The notes beneath the pieces were generated by a model. The model was not told the origin of the DNA. It was given only the letters and a program-made list of their open reading frames with translations, and did not search any database. Positions 36,577 to 46,160 of a stretch of DNA of 64,000 bases are shown piece by piece. The first letter of the stretch is position 1. Each line of letters begins with the position of its first letter. The translations under genes and the position numbers were made by a program. Origin of the DNA: Faucicola sp041855445 (lineage in GTDB: Bacteria > Pseudomonadota > Gammaproteobacteria > Pseudomonadales > Moraxellaceae); assembly GCA_041855445.1 (NCBI GenBank), contig JBHAEG010000021.1:28867-92866 (forward strand), in the 5' to 3' direction.

Positions 36577-37785
36577 TTATAATTCGATACCATCTCTTGC
36601 CATTACTGTATGCAAATCCTTATCGCCACGACCTGATAAATTGATAATAATAGATTGATTGCGACTCATGGTTTTTGCTAATTTTAACCCGTATGCGATA
36701 GCATGTGATGATTCTAATGCAGGAATAATACCTTCTTTGGCGGTACATTCTCTAAAACCAACCATGGCTTCATCATCAGTCACGCCAACATACTGTACCC
36801 GACCCATATCTTTTAAAAAGCTGTGTTCAGGTCCTACACCTGGATAGTCAAGTCCTGCAGAAATGGAATGTGTTGGTAAAATTTGTCCATCATCATCAGC
36901 CATTAAATAAGTACGATTACCATGTAATACGCCAATACGACCTGCTTGCAATGGGGCGGCGTGTTGTCCTGTTTCTAAACCAAGTCCATTTGCTTCAACA
37001 CCATACATCGCCACATCACTATCATTTAAAAACTCATAAAACAGCCCCATTGCGTTACTACCACCGCCAACACATGCCACTAACGCATCAGGTAATTTAC
37101 CAGTTTTTTCAAGATGTTGAGCTTTTGCCTCACGTCCAATGATTGCTTGAAAATCTCGCACTAACAATGGGTATGGGTGAGGTCCTGCAACTGTACCAAT
37201 GACATAATAAGTGTTATCAACATTTGTTACCCAATCACGCATAGCCTCATTCATGGCATCTTTTAACGTACGAGAACCAGAGGTCACAGGAATGACCGTT
37301 GCTCCTAATAAACGCATTCGATACACGTTCATTTTTTGTCGTTCGACATCATCAGCCCCCATATACACCACACATTCTAGCCCAAGCCGAGCCGAAATTG
37401 TAGCAGTTGCGACCCCATGTTGTCCCGCCCCAGTCTCTGCGATAATCCGCTTTTTTCCAGACATTTTTGCTAGTAAAGCCTGCCCAATAGTATTATTAAC
37501 TTTATGAGCACCTGTATGATTTAAATCCTCTCGTTTAAGAAAAATTTTTGCACCAGCAAGTTCATCAGTTAAACGTTTTGCAAAATATAACGGAGTCGGT
37601 CTACCAACATAATTGACCAAATCATCTTGAAAAGTCTGCCAAAATACAGGGTCAGATTTTACTTTTGTATAGAGTTTTTCTAATTCTTCTAACGCAACCA
37701 TCAAGGTCTCTGACGCAAAACGCCCACCATGAACGCCAAAATGTCCCATGTTATCAGGGTATTGATGAAAATCGATTGTTTGCAT
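36577..37785 (-). CDS. trpB: Tryptophan synthase beta chain
   Basis: PLP enzyme condensing indole and serine to tryptophan. The PLP lysine is K95 in TGAHKVNNT. The phosphate loop GGGSNAMG and the glutamate in AETGAGQHG are present. 402 aa is family-typical. It lies 14 bp after ydfG in the order trpF-ydfG-trpB and is separated from trpA by a long spacer. Confidence 0.98.
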   Translation of the reverse strand: MQTIDFHQYPDNMGHFGVHGGRFASETLMVALEELEKLYTKVKSDPVFWQTFQDDLVNYVGRPTPLYFAKRLTDELAGAKIFLKREDLNHTGAHKVNNTIGQALLAKMSGKKRIIAETGAGQHGVATATISARLGLECVVYMGADDVERQKMNVYRMRLLGATVIPVTSGSRTLKDAMNEAMRDWVTNVDNTYYVIGTVAGPHPYPLLVRDFQAIIGREAKAQHLEKTGKLPDALVACVGGGSNAMGLFYEFLNDSDVAMYGVEANGLGLETGQHAAPLQAGRIGVLHGNRTYLMADDDGQILPTHSISAGLDYPGVGPEHSFLKDMGRVQYVGVTDDEAMVGFRECTAKEGIIPALESSHAIAYGLKLAKTMSRNQSIIINLSGRGDKDLHTVMARDGIEL

Positions 37786-37799
37786 AACTTTTCCTACAT

Positions 37800-38552
37800 C
37801 TAAATCCCACGAGCCACTGCCAGTGGTGAAAAACTTTGGGCAACAGGCATCACCTCTAATGAGTTAATATTGACGTGTTCTGGCTGTTCAATAATCCATG
37901 CCACAATGTTTGCGATATCTTCAGCGGTAACAAAATCAACATTTTCATAAAGCTGTTTTGCCCGTTCATTATCACCTTTAAAACGTACTTGAGAAAATTC
38001 CGTGCCACCGCTTAACCCTGGTTCTATATTTGACACACGCACCCGAGTCCCTGCCAAATCTGCACGTAAATTTAGACTAAATTGTTTAACAAAAGCTTTT
38101 GTTGCTCCATAAACATTGCCTCCTGGATATGGGTAAGTGCCAGCAATTGAGCCGATATTCACTACCAATCCATGATTATTTGCCACCATATTGGGTAAAA
38201 TTAAACGGGTCATCTGTACCAAACCAACCACATTTGTATCTATCATTTGTTGCCAATCAGCTAAATCAGCTTGGTGAGCTGGCTCTAAACCCAATGCACC
38301 ACCTGCATTATTGACTAACACATCAATTGGCTGAAAATTTTCTGGTAAACTTGCCAAAGCTTGTTTACTTTGTTCTAAGTCTGCTACATCAAAACATAAT
38401 GGCAAAAATTTATCACCAAATTCATTTTGTAATTGAGAAAGCTTCTCTTGTCGTCTACCAGTTCCAATGACTAGATGTCCTTTTTGAATTAACAACGTTG
38501 CAATGGCTTTGCCAAAACCTGATGTTACACCTGTGACTAAAACTATCATCAT
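37800..38552 (-). CDS. ydfG: SDR-family NADP-dependent 3-hydroxy acid dehydrogenase
   Basis: 250-aa short-chain dehydrogenase closely resembling E. coli YdfG (L-allo-threonine/serine dehydrogenase, malonic semialdehyde reductase). TGVTSGFG is the Rossmann loop, NNAGGALG follows, and the catalytic YxxxK is YGATK in GGNVYGATKAFVKQFSLN. The EPGLSGGTEFS tail segment is shared with YdfG. Located inside the trp cluster with 14-bp spacers on both sides, so it is cotranscribed with trpF and trpB; a metabolic link is not evident. Confidence 0.93.
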   Translation of the reverse strand: MMIVLVTGVTSGFGKAIATLLIQKGHLVIGTGRRQEKLSQLQNEFGDKFLPLCFDVADLEQSKQALASLPENFQPIDVLVNNAGGALGLEPAHQADLADWQQMIDTNVVGLVQMTRLILPNMVANNHGLVVNIGSIAGTYPYPGGNVYGATKAFVKQFSLNLRADLAGTRVRVSNIEPGLSGGTEFSQVRFKGDNERAKQLYENVDFVTAEDIANIVAWIIEQPEHVNINSLEVMPVAQSFSPLAVARGI

Positions 38553-38566
38553 ATTTTCCTTAATTT

Positions 38567-39208
38567 TTAACGATGAAGTGCCTGTAAAAATGCCTGCATC
38601 TTTAGTAAATCTTTTTGACCTTTAGCATACTCAATCCCACCGCTGACATCAACCCCTGCTATGGGTAAAGATAAAGTTTGAGTCACATTATCAGGTGTTA
38701 GACCGCCTGCTAATATAATAGGTAGTGGCGAGTTATCTGGAATGACTGCCCAATCAAATTGTTGTCCTGTGCCTCCAAACTTGTTTGGGTGATAAACATC
38801 GAGCAATACACTACTTGCACCATATTGTTTTAATTCAATAATTTTTTGTAAAACTGTTTGCTGGTTATCTGTTTCATTAACGCGAATGGCTTTTATCCAA
38901 CGTTTATTGACTTTTTTTGCTAAAGCTTGGCATTGTTTTGCTGTTTCATCACCATGAAATTGAATAATATCAAAAGTTAATTCATTGGCTAAATGAATGA
39001 GTTGTTGTTCTGAAATATTTACAACTAATGCAACAATACTGGTAAAGGCAGGCACGATGTCAATCAATGATTTTGCTTGAACAGGCGAAACATAACGAGG
39101 GCTTTTTTCATAAAAAACTAAACCAACAGCATCAATCCCTAACGAAACGGCGGATTGTAGCTGTTCGCTATTGGTAAAACCACAAAATTTTACAGCAAGA
39201 TGTTTCAT
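38567..39208 (-). CDS. trpF: Phosphoribosylanthranilate isomerase
   Basis: 213-aa TIM barrel of tryptophan synthesis. The catalytic cysteine is in KFCGFTN near the N-terminus and the catalytic aspartate in SVLLDVYHP. The C-terminal phosphate loop AGVDVSGGIE is intact. The frame extends to a GTG at 39256, but homology favours ATG 39208; neither start has a good Shine-Dalgarno sequence. First gene of the trpF-ydfG-trpB unit. Confidence 0.95.
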   Translation of the reverse strand: MKHLAVKFCGFTNSEQLQSAVSLGIDAVGLVFYEKSPRYVSPVQAKSLIDIVPAFTSIVALVVNISEQQLIHLANELTFDIIQFHGDETAKQCQALAKKVNKRWIKAIRVNETDNQQTVLQKIIELKQYGASSVLLDVYHPNKFGGTGQQFDWAVIPDNSPLPIILAGGLTPDNVTQTLSLPIAGVDVSGGIEYAKGQKDLLKMQAFLQALHR

Positions 39209-39280
39209 GACAATTAAACCATGATGAAAATTACCTATGCTATCACATTTTGCCACAGATATTTATAAAACATTTAGATT

Positions 39281-40147
39281 TTATAAGATATTCAACGGAA
39301 TTTTTAAATAGCGTGTACCATTATTTTCAGGTTCTGGCAGTTTTCCTGCATTAATATTGACTTGCACTGATGGTAAAATTAAACGAGGCATCGGTAAGTT
39401 TTTATCTCGAGTCGTTCGCATTTTAATAAAATCATCTTTGCTAATACCCTGTTTAACATGGATATTGTTTTGTTTTTGTGATAAAACGCTGACATGTGAC
39501 TGATAATCTCGTCCATTAGGTGGATAATCATGGCATAAATACAACAAAGTATCATCGGGAAAAGACAACAAACGTTGAATAGAGTCGTACAAATTATCAG
39601 CACTGCCTGCAGGAAAGTCGCAACGAGCTGTACCCACATCAGGAGCAAAAATCGTATCACCAACAAAGATAATTTGTTGTTTACCATCACTCACATGATA
39701 TGCCATATCTGCTGGTGTATGCCCTGCAACGTGCATAGCGGTAATCGTCAAACTACCCAAAATAAGCTGACTACCTTCATCAGTTAAAATATCAAATTGA
39801 CTGGCATCGGTTTTAAAGCTTATATCTAAATTAAATATTTCTTTAAAAACCTGTTGCACCTTATAAATATATTTACCAATCACAACCTGCCCGCCAAGTT
39901 TTTGTTTTAAATATTCAGCAGATGATAAATGGTCAGCATGAGCATGAGTTTCGATAATAAATTGTACAGTTAGGTTATTTTTTTTAATAAAATCAATGAC
40001 CTTATCAATGTTATCGGTGCTGGTACGTCCTGATTTTGGGTCAAAATCTAGTACTGGGTCAATTACGGCACAACATTGATGCTGATTATCAATTAATACA
40101 TGGGTAAAGGTTTCAGTATCTTTATCTAAAAAAGTCTCTACTTGCAT
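39281..40147 (-). CDS. MBL-fold hydrolase, persulfide dioxygenase (ETHE1/Blh)-like
   Basis: 288-aa metallo-beta-lactamase fold protein. THAHADH metal motif at residues 67-73, further ligands in AGHTPADM and the aspartate of FVGDTIF. The ETHAHADH opening and short C-terminus match the ETHE1/Blh persulfide-dioxygenase group, iron enzymes that oxidise sulfane sulfur; a glyoxalase II-like hydrolase is the alternative. Starts 18 bp downstream of the small membrane-protein gene. Confidence 0.85.
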   Translation of the reverse strand: MQVETFLDKDTETFTHVLIDNQHQCCAVIDPVLDFDPKSGRTSTDNIDKVIDFIKKNNLTVQFIIETHAHADHLSSAEYLKQKLGGQVVIGKYIYKVQQVFKEIFNLDISFKTDASQFDILTDEGSQLILGSLTITAMHVAGHTPADMAYHVSDGKQQIIFVGDTIFAPDVGTARCDFPAGSADNLYDSIQRLLSFPDDTLLYLCHDYPPNGRDYQSHVSVLSQKQNNIHVKQGISKDDFIKMRTTRDKNLPMPRLILPSVQVNINAGKLPEPENNGTRYLKIPLNIL

Positions 40148-40165
40148 CTGTTGTAACCTCGTTGT

Positions 40166-40654
40166 TTATGAGTTGTTTTGCATTTGAATAGTTTTTCCTT
40201 GGACATGAATGGCTTTTCCTTGCAAAACAGCTTGTACAATGGCAGGTTGTCTTTCATGATTAAAACCTAAAATATGGTAGCGAATTTTGCCTTTATTATT
40301 AATAATGGTAATGCCTTCTTTGGAAAGCTCAATCCTATCATCAGTTTGTAATAAATAACGTTGTTTATTTCCAAAAGTAGGCTGATGGGTGATTTGATGA
40401 TTGGATACCAAAATTTCGCCACCAGTAATGATAGGCACGTCATAACGTTGCTGATAGTAACGCCATAACCATGAAAATATGGCAATAACAGCGATAGCAC
40501 CAATACTCAGTCGTACCGATAGCCAACCTAAAGCTAAGCCAACCCCTACCGTTGCTAGAAGTAAAGTTGTAATTAACATTAATGTTAAAAAGCCTTTAGG
40601 TTGTGGACATAATTCAAGTTTAACTTTTACCCCATTTTCTACCACTGTTAGCAT
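40166..40654 (-). CDS. Small membrane protein of unknown function
   Basis: 162 aa with two adjacent membrane helices (about 22-42 and 48-64). They are followed by a ~95-residue soluble beta-rich tail (ISNHQITHQPTFG, ILGFNHERQPAIVQAVLQG), a layout seen in PH-like domain proteins. Function unknown. A TTG 12 bp upstream (40666) is an alternative start; ATG 40654 is preferred. Lies between rph and the MBL gene, 20 bp from rph. Confidence 0.75.
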   Translation of the reverse strand: MLTVVENGVKVKLELCPQPKGFLTLMLITTLLLATVGVGLALGWLSVRLSIGAIAVIAIFSWLWRYYQQRYDVPIITGGEILVSNHQITHQPTFGNKQRYLLQTDDRIELSKEGITIINNKGKIRYHILGFNHERQPAIVQAVLQGKAIHVQGKTIQMQNNS

Positions 40655-40674
40655 ATTTTTTACCAATGTTAATT

Positions 40675-41391
40675 TTACCAGCCTAAGACCATTTGTTGTT
40701 GTTCAATTAATGATTTAATACCAGCTTCAGCCACTGCCAACATTTCATCAACTTGTTGTCTAGTAAAAGGTTTTTCTTCTGCTGTACCTTGAATTTCGAT
40801 AAACTCACCTTTTTGAGTCATAATAACGTTTAGGTCAGTATCGCAATTTGAGTCTTCTTCATAACATAAATCTAGTAATACTTCACCATTTTTGATGCCA
40901 ACTGAAACACCTGCTACTAAACCTAATAATGGGTCGGCTTTGAGCTTTTTTTGCTCTTGTAATTTTTCTAGTGCATCAACTAATGCCACCGCAGCCCCCG
41001 TAATACTTGCGGTACGAGTTCCGCCATCAGCTTGTATCACATCACAGTCAATATGAATGGTATTTTCGCCAAGTTTTTCTAAATCGACCATTGCTCGTAA
41101 ACTGCGACCAATCAGGCGTTGAATTTCTTGAGTGCGTCCAGATTGTTTACCTTTTGAGGCTTCACGTTGGGTGCGTTCATGCGTTGCTCGAGGTAACATA
41201 CCATATTCAGCGGTAATCCAGCCTTTACCTGTACCTTTGAGCCAGCGAGGTACTTGGGTTTCGACACTAGCGGTGCATAACACTTTTGTATCACCAAAAC
41301 AAACCAGCACTGAGCCTTCAGCGTGTTTGGTGTAATGGCGTTGAAAGCTAACAGGTCGTAACTGGTGTTTATCTCGGCTGTCTAAACGCAT
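40675..41391 (-). CDS. rph: Ribonuclease PH
   Basis: 238-aa phosphate-dependent 3'-5' exoribonuclease that trims tRNA 3' ends. MRLDSRDKHQLRPV N-terminus, TAEYGMLPRATHERTQRE substrate segment, CDVIQADGGTRTASITGA and the catalytic DLCYEEDSNCDTDLNVIM are intact. Unlike the frameshifted E. coli K-12 gene, it reads through. Strong GGAGG Shine-Dalgarno on the minus strand. Confidence 0.98.
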   Translation of the reverse strand: MRLDSRDKHQLRPVSFQRHYTKHAEGSVLVCFGDTKVLCTASVETQVPRWLKGTGKGWITAEYGMLPRATHERTQREASKGKQSGRTQEIQRLIGRSLRAMVDLEKLGENTIHIDCDVIQADGGTRTASITGAAVALVDALEKLQEQKKLKADPLLGLVAGVSVGIKNGEVLLDLCYEEDSNCDTDLNVIMTQKGEFIEIQGTAEEKPFTRQQVDEMLAVAEAGIKSLIEQQQMVLGW

Positions 41392-41494
41392 TTTTATCCT
41401 CCAAAGTTTTGTTACAAACGTCTAAAAATTCGCAAGGTTGATAGAGCTTAATCGTACCTTGTGATGATTATTTTAGCAAGATAATTTGATAGAA

Positions 41495-43213
41495 TTATTC
41501 TAAACCTGCCATTTTGCGTAGCTCTTTGCGTAAAATTTTACCTGCTGGCGATTTGGGTAATGTATCAACAAATACCACAGAACGAGGACGTTTATGGCTG
41601 ACAAGTTGTTGTTTACCAAAAGCTAATAATTGATGTTTGTTAATATTATCATGTTTTTTGACAATAAAAATTCTTGGTTCTTCTCCTCGAGTTGGGCTAG
41701 GTACGCCCACAGCACCACAATCTAAAACAGCTGGGTGGGTCATCATCACAGCTTCTATTTCATTAGGATATACATTAAATCCTGAAACAACCATCATATC
41801 TTTTTTGCGGTCCACAATTTTTATAAATCCTCTTTCGTCCATAATGCCAATATCACCAGTACGCAGATAGCCTTGTGCTGTAAAAACTTGTTGGTTTTCT
41901 AGTGGACGATGATAATAACCTAGCATGACTTGTGGACCTTTGATGACAATTTCGCCACGTTCACCAATCGGCATTTCTTTATCATTATCATCAATAATTT
42001 TAACATCAGTGCTGGGAGCAGGAATGCCAATTTTATTGGTAAATTCTGCAATAGTTAAAGGATTAAACGTGACTACAGGCGAGGTTTCTGCTAGTCCATA
42101 GCCTTCAATGATGGGTAAACCTGTAATCGTATGCCAATCTTTTGCAATACTCGGTAGGATTGCCATGCCACCGCCAATAGTAGCTTTTAAATGGGAAAAA
42201 TCTAAATAGCGAAATTTTTGATGATGCAATAATCCGTTAAATAGTGTATTTACGCCTAATAAAAAATTGGGTTGATATTTCTCTATCATCATAATGATAC
42301 TATCCAAATGGCGAGGATTTTTGATTAATAACCCTGTATAGCCTCGATATATCAATAACATACAACAGATAGTAAAGGCAAAAATTTGATGCAATGGTAA
42401 AGCTGATAAAATTTTATCAAACTGATAATCTTCATCGTATGCACTATTAATTAACGCATTAACTTGTAAAATATTTGCAATAATATTTTGATGACTAAGC
42501 ATCGCCCCTTTTGATACGTCTGTTGTTCCGCCTGTATATTGAAGTATCGCCATGTCGTTTAAGGTTAAATTAGGTCGTTGATAGCGGGTAGTGTCTGTTT
42601 TTTGTAAGATTTGGGCAAAGTAGGCGATTTGTTGTTTAACTTTGATGCTTTTTCTAAAAAACTTAAAAATATCAATGACATTTTCATCAATACCATCGTT
42701 TAATGTACAGATAATCACGGTTTCAACGTGATGTTGAGGGGTATTTTGAAAAATATGAATGATGTTTTCTAACGTAAATAACACTTTAATGTCAGCATCA
42801 TTTAATTGATAAGCAAGTTCTTGTGATGTTGATTGCGGACTAATATTGACTAATATCATGCCAGCTCGCAAAATGCCAACACTGATAATCGGATAATGCA
42901 ATAAATTTGGTAACATAATACCAATTTTTGAGCCTTGAGCTAGCCCAAGCTGTTGTAAATAAATGGCAACTTGTAAACTGGCTTTGTCAAGTTCTTGATA
43001 AGTTAAAGTCGTGTTGGGGGTAATATAGGCGTGATGATTGGCAAATTGTGCGAAACTATTTTCAAAAATATCTAATAAAGAGCTATCTTCAGGGGGGAGT
43101 TGAATTTCTGCTTGAATGTTATAACGTTCATAAGTAAGTAACCATGGACGGTTGTTTTCTATCCATTCAGCAATGCTATTGGCTTCATTGGACTTTATGG
43201 GAATGTTTAACAT
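41495..43213 (-). CDS. Long-chain acyl-CoA ligase paralogue with an altered P-loop
   Basis: 572-aa AMP-forming ligase related to the neighbouring FadD. The ATP-binding loop reads TGGTTDVSKG (227-236), with D232 in place of the usual glycine. The A5 motif YGLAETSP and the FACS signature (TGDIGIMDERGFIKIVDRKKDM) are intact, as is the C-terminal lysine in KSPAGKILRKEL. Substitution in the P-loop could lower adenylation or change specificity. Starts 66 bp after fadD in the same direction; a tandem duplication that has diverged. Confidence 0.93.
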   Translation of the reverse strand: MLNIPIKSNEANSIAEWIENNRPWLLTYERYNIQAEIQLPPEDSSLLDIFENSFAQFANHHAYITPNTTLTYQELDKASLQVAIYLQQLGLAQGSKIGIMLPNLLHYPIISVGILRAGMILVNISPQSTSQELAYQLNDADIKVLFTLENIIHIFQNTPQHHVETVIICTLNDGIDENVIDIFKFFRKSIKVKQQIAYFAQILQKTDTTRYQRPNLTLNDMAILQYTGGTTDVSKGAMLSHQNIIANILQVNALINSAYDEDYQFDKILSALPLHQIFAFTICCMLLIYRGYTGLLIKNPRHLDSIIMMIEKYQPNFLLGVNTLFNGLLHHQKFRYLDFSHLKATIGGGMAILPSIAKDWHTITGLPIIEGYGLAETSPVVTFNPLTIAEFTNKIGIPAPSTDVKIIDDNDKEMPIGERGEIVIKGPQVMLGYYHRPLENQQVFTAQGYLRTGDIGIMDERGFIKIVDRKKDMMVVSGFNVYPNEIEAVMMTHPAVLDCGAVGVPSPTRGEEPRIFIVKKHDNINKHQLLAFGKQQLVSHKRPRSVVFVDTLPKSPAGKILRKELRKMAGLE

Positions 43214-43279
43214 AGATTTATTATATGTATATACTGAAAAGGATATATGCCATGATATATCCTTTTTTTGTTGATAAGT

Positions 43280-45025
43280 TTATTTACGTTTACTTTCTTC
43301 TAATTTACGCAGTTCTTTACGCAAAATTTTACCAACATTGGATTTTGGTAGTTCAGTAACAAATTCGATATGACGTGGACGTTTATAACCTGTTAAAACT
43401 GTACGAGCATATTTTAATAACTCTTTTTCTGTCAATGTGTCATCTTTACGCACGACAAACGCTTTAGGCTCTTCACCGCTTTTTTCACTAGGTACACCAA
43501 TCACACCACATTCGACAACTTTTGGGTGATGTGATAAAGCTTCTTCGACTTCATTTGGATAAACGTTAAAACCTGAAACCAAAATCATATCTTTTTTACG
43601 GTCAACAATTTTGATAAAGCCTTCATCGTCCATAATGCCAATATCACCTGTTTTAAAGTAACCATCAGCAGTCATTGTTTCTGCGGTAGCTTCTGGGCGT
43701 TTCCAATAACCTGCCATCACTTGTGGACCTTTGATAGCGATTTCGCCACGTTCACCTAATGCAACTTCATTATCTTTATCGTCAATCAGTTTGACATCTG
43801 TTAATGGCATTGGAATACCAATTTTAGCAGAAAATGTGGGTTGATTTGGTGGGTTTAAGGTAGCAACAGGTGATGTTTCTGATAAGCCATAGCCCTCAAT
43901 GATTGAAATACCTGTAATAGCTTTCCAAGCTTCTACCGTTGATGGTAATACAGACATTCCGCCACCCAATGCCAGTTTTAGATTACTATGGTCAAGGCGT
44001 TTGAAGCCTTCATGATGGGTTAAGGCGTTAAATAATGTATTAACGGCAGGTAAAAATACAGGTTTATATTTGTCTAACTCTTTGACAAAACCATCTAAAT
44101 CACGAGGATTAGGAATGAGTACTCCAATAAATCCCATATATGAGCCAAGTAAGGCACAGGCAGTAAATGAAAAAATATGATACAACGGTAAGGCAATGAC
44201 CAAATGTTGTCCATAAACTTCGCCTTTGAACAAGGTACGAATATAAATCATACATTGATATAAGTTAGCGATTAAATTAGTATGGGTAAGCATCGCCCCT
44301 TTTGCGACCCCAGTTGTTCCGCCTGTATATTGTAATACGGCTAAATCACTACCTGTAATATTGGTTGGGCGTTGATACTGGCTGGCAGGTACTTTATTTA
44401 ATGCGTCTTTAAATGTGACGTGTCCTGCAATGTGCCAAGCAGGTACTAATTTTTTGACATGCCGAACGACTAAATTCACAATACAGCCTTTCACCATGCC
44501 TAGCAAATCCCCCATCGAACAAACGATGACATGCTCTACCATTTTTTTACCAATTTTTTCATAAGTGTGGGCAAAGTTTTCAACAATAAATAAAACTTTT
44601 GCTTCAGAGTCTTGTAACTGATGTTCAAGTTCAGGCGTGGTATAAAGTGGATTAACATTAACTAAAGTATAACCTGCCCGCAAAATCCCAATCATACAAA
44701 CAGGATATTGCAAAATATTTGGCATCATAACCGCAACTTTATCGCCTTTTTTTAGACCTAAACTTTGTAAATAACTGGCGATTTGACGACTATATAAATC
44801 CAACTGGCGAAATGTCATCGATGCACCCATACAAACGAATGCTGGTTGATTGCCATGCTTTTCAAAATTTTGCTCAAAAATATCTATCAGCGTCATGTCC
44901 GCAGACGGCAACGCCATGTTATAATCCAGCCCATATTTTTCATAGGTCTTTATCCATGGTTTTTGATGGCTTTCTGCAAGCCTAGGTGGGGTTTGTACTT
45001 CAGTATCAGTAGTGATGTCAGTCAT
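43280..45025 (-). CDS. fadD: Long-chain-fatty-acid-CoA ligase
   Basis: 581-aa AMP-forming enzyme that activates fatty acids at the inner membrane. P-loop TGGTTGVAKG (234-243), A5 YGLSETSP, and FACS motif TGDIGIMDDEGFIKIVDRKKDM with DRKKD; the catalytic lysine is in KSNVGKILRKEL. AGGAAG Shine-Dalgarno 8 nt before ATG 45025. First of two tandem paralogues, as also seen in pseudomonads. Confidence 0.96.
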   Translation of the reverse strand: MTDITTDTEVQTPPRLAESHQKPWIKTYEKYGLDYNMALPSADMTLIDIFEQNFEKHGNQPAFVCMGASMTFRQLDLYSRQIASYLQSLGLKKGDKVAVMMPNILQYPVCMIGILRAGYTLVNVNPLYTTPELEHQLQDSEAKVLFIVENFAHTYEKIGKKMVEHVIVCSMGDLLGMVKGCIVNLVVRHVKKLVPAWHIAGHVTFKDALNKVPASQYQRPTNITGSDLAVLQYTGGTTGVAKGAMLTHTNLIANLYQCMIYIRTLFKGEVYGQHLVIALPLYHIFSFTACALLGSYMGFIGVLIPNPRDLDGFVKELDKYKPVFLPAVNTLFNALTHHEGFKRLDHSNLKLALGGGMSVLPSTVEAWKAITGISIIEGYGLSETSPVATLNPPNQPTFSAKIGIPMPLTDVKLIDDKDNEVALGERGEIAIKGPQVMAGYWKRPEATAETMTADGYFKTGDIGIMDDEGFIKIVDRKKDMILVSGFNVYPNEVEEALSHHPKVVECGVIGVPSEKSGEEPKAFVVRKDDTLTEKELLKYARTVLTGYKRPRHIEFVTELPKSNVGKILRKELRKLEESKRK

Positions 45026-45260
45026 GTTATGTCTTCCTATCTGTAAATTTTGGCTAAATGATAAATTTTATTAAACTGTAAACTTAAGCCTTATCAATTT
45101 AATAAATGGTTACAAATAACATACTAGAATTTTGCCAATCAAACAAGATGAATTTTTTTATTTAACAAAAACGACATATTATGTCGTGACTAATTATGAT
45201 TTACTGGATTTTTTGCCAAGCTTGATTTATATTTTGCATTCGCAATGATGGCTGAAACTT

Positions 45261-45269
45261 TGTTAAAAT
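45261..45269 (+). promoter_or_regulatory. Extended -10 element upstream of the WG-repeat gene
   Basis: TGT-TAAAAT, identical to the element in front of queF, 50 bp before the ATG at 45319. Transcription would start near 45276; an AGGAG Shine-Dalgarno lies at 45307-45311. Confidence 0.45.
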
Positions 45270-45318
45270 AATTATAGAAAACTTTTTATCATATTTTATT
45301 TAACAAAGGAGTTGTAAA

Positions 45319-46125
45319 ATGTCATTCAAACAATTGACCAAAGGCGTGATTTTATTGACAGCAGTTGCTATTACAGGACAGGTATTTGCTTGTGAAGAGC
45401 CAAGAACAACGATTAAATATGATGAAATTGGCTGTTTAAATGAAGGCTTTGCATTTGTCAAAAAAGGTGATAAATATGGGTTTGTCAATAGTGCAGGCAA
45501 AGTTGTCGTACCATTAAGATATGATAATGTGACAAGTTTTTCTGAAGGTTTAGCACCTGTTCAAAAAGATGGTCAATATGGATTTGTCAATGGCAAAGGT
45601 AAATTAGTTGTCCCATTACGATATGACGATGTTTTTGGTTTTGTTGATGGCGTATCGATGGTCACAAAAAATGATAAAAAAGGCTTTATTGATAAAATGG
45701 GCAATGAAATTATTGCGTTACAATATGACGATGCCAGTAATTTTTCTGAAGGGTTGGTAGGCGTTGAAAAAAATGGCAAATGGGGTATGCTGAACAAAGC
45801 AGGCAAGATGGTTATCCCATTTCAATATGATAGAATTGGCTATTTTTCTGAAGGGCTGGCTGATGCCCAGAAAAATGATAAATGGGGATTTATCAATAAA
45901 GCTGGTAAGGTAGTTATTCCTTTTCAATATGATGAAGTTAGCGTATTTACAGAAGGATTATCAGCTGTGCAAAAAAATGATAAATGGGGATTTATCAATA
46001 AAACTGGTAAAGTTGTCATTCCATTAAAGTATGATTTTGTCTATGCTTTTGTCGATGGTGAGGCTAAAGTTATCCATAATAATGAGATATTTTACATTGA
46101 CCAACAGGGTAAAATCATCGATTAA
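45319..46125 (+). CDS. Secreted WG-repeat protein
   Basis: 268 aa with a Sec signal peptide (about 1-24, cleavage near VFA-CE; C25 could be a lipidated cysteine, but the lipobox is poor). From Y34 it consists of seven repeats of exactly 34 residues, YDx(5)[SN]EGLAxVxKxDKxGFINxxGKVVIPLx, the last one truncated. Repeats 5 and 6 share a 30-nt identical DNA stretch 102 bp apart. WG repeats form beta-rich scaffolds; the function is unknown. Promoter and AGGAG upstream; parC starts 35 bp downstream. Confidence 0.88.
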   Translation: MSFKQLTKGVILLTAVAITGQVFACEEPRTTIKYDEIGCLNEGFAFVKKGDKYGFVNSAGKVVVPLRYDNVTSFSEGLAPVQKDGQYGFVNGKGKLVVPLRYDDVFGFVDGVSMVTKNDKKGFIDKMGNEIIALQYDDASNFSEGLVGVEKNGKWGMLNKAGKMVIPFQYDRIGYFSEGLADAQKNDKWGFINKAGKVVIPFQYDEVSVFTEGLSAVQKNDKWGFINKTGKVVIPLKYDFVYAFVDGEAKVIHNNEIFYIDQQGKIID

Positions 46126-46160
46126 ATTTTTATTCACTCACAAAAAAAGTTTAACTAACG

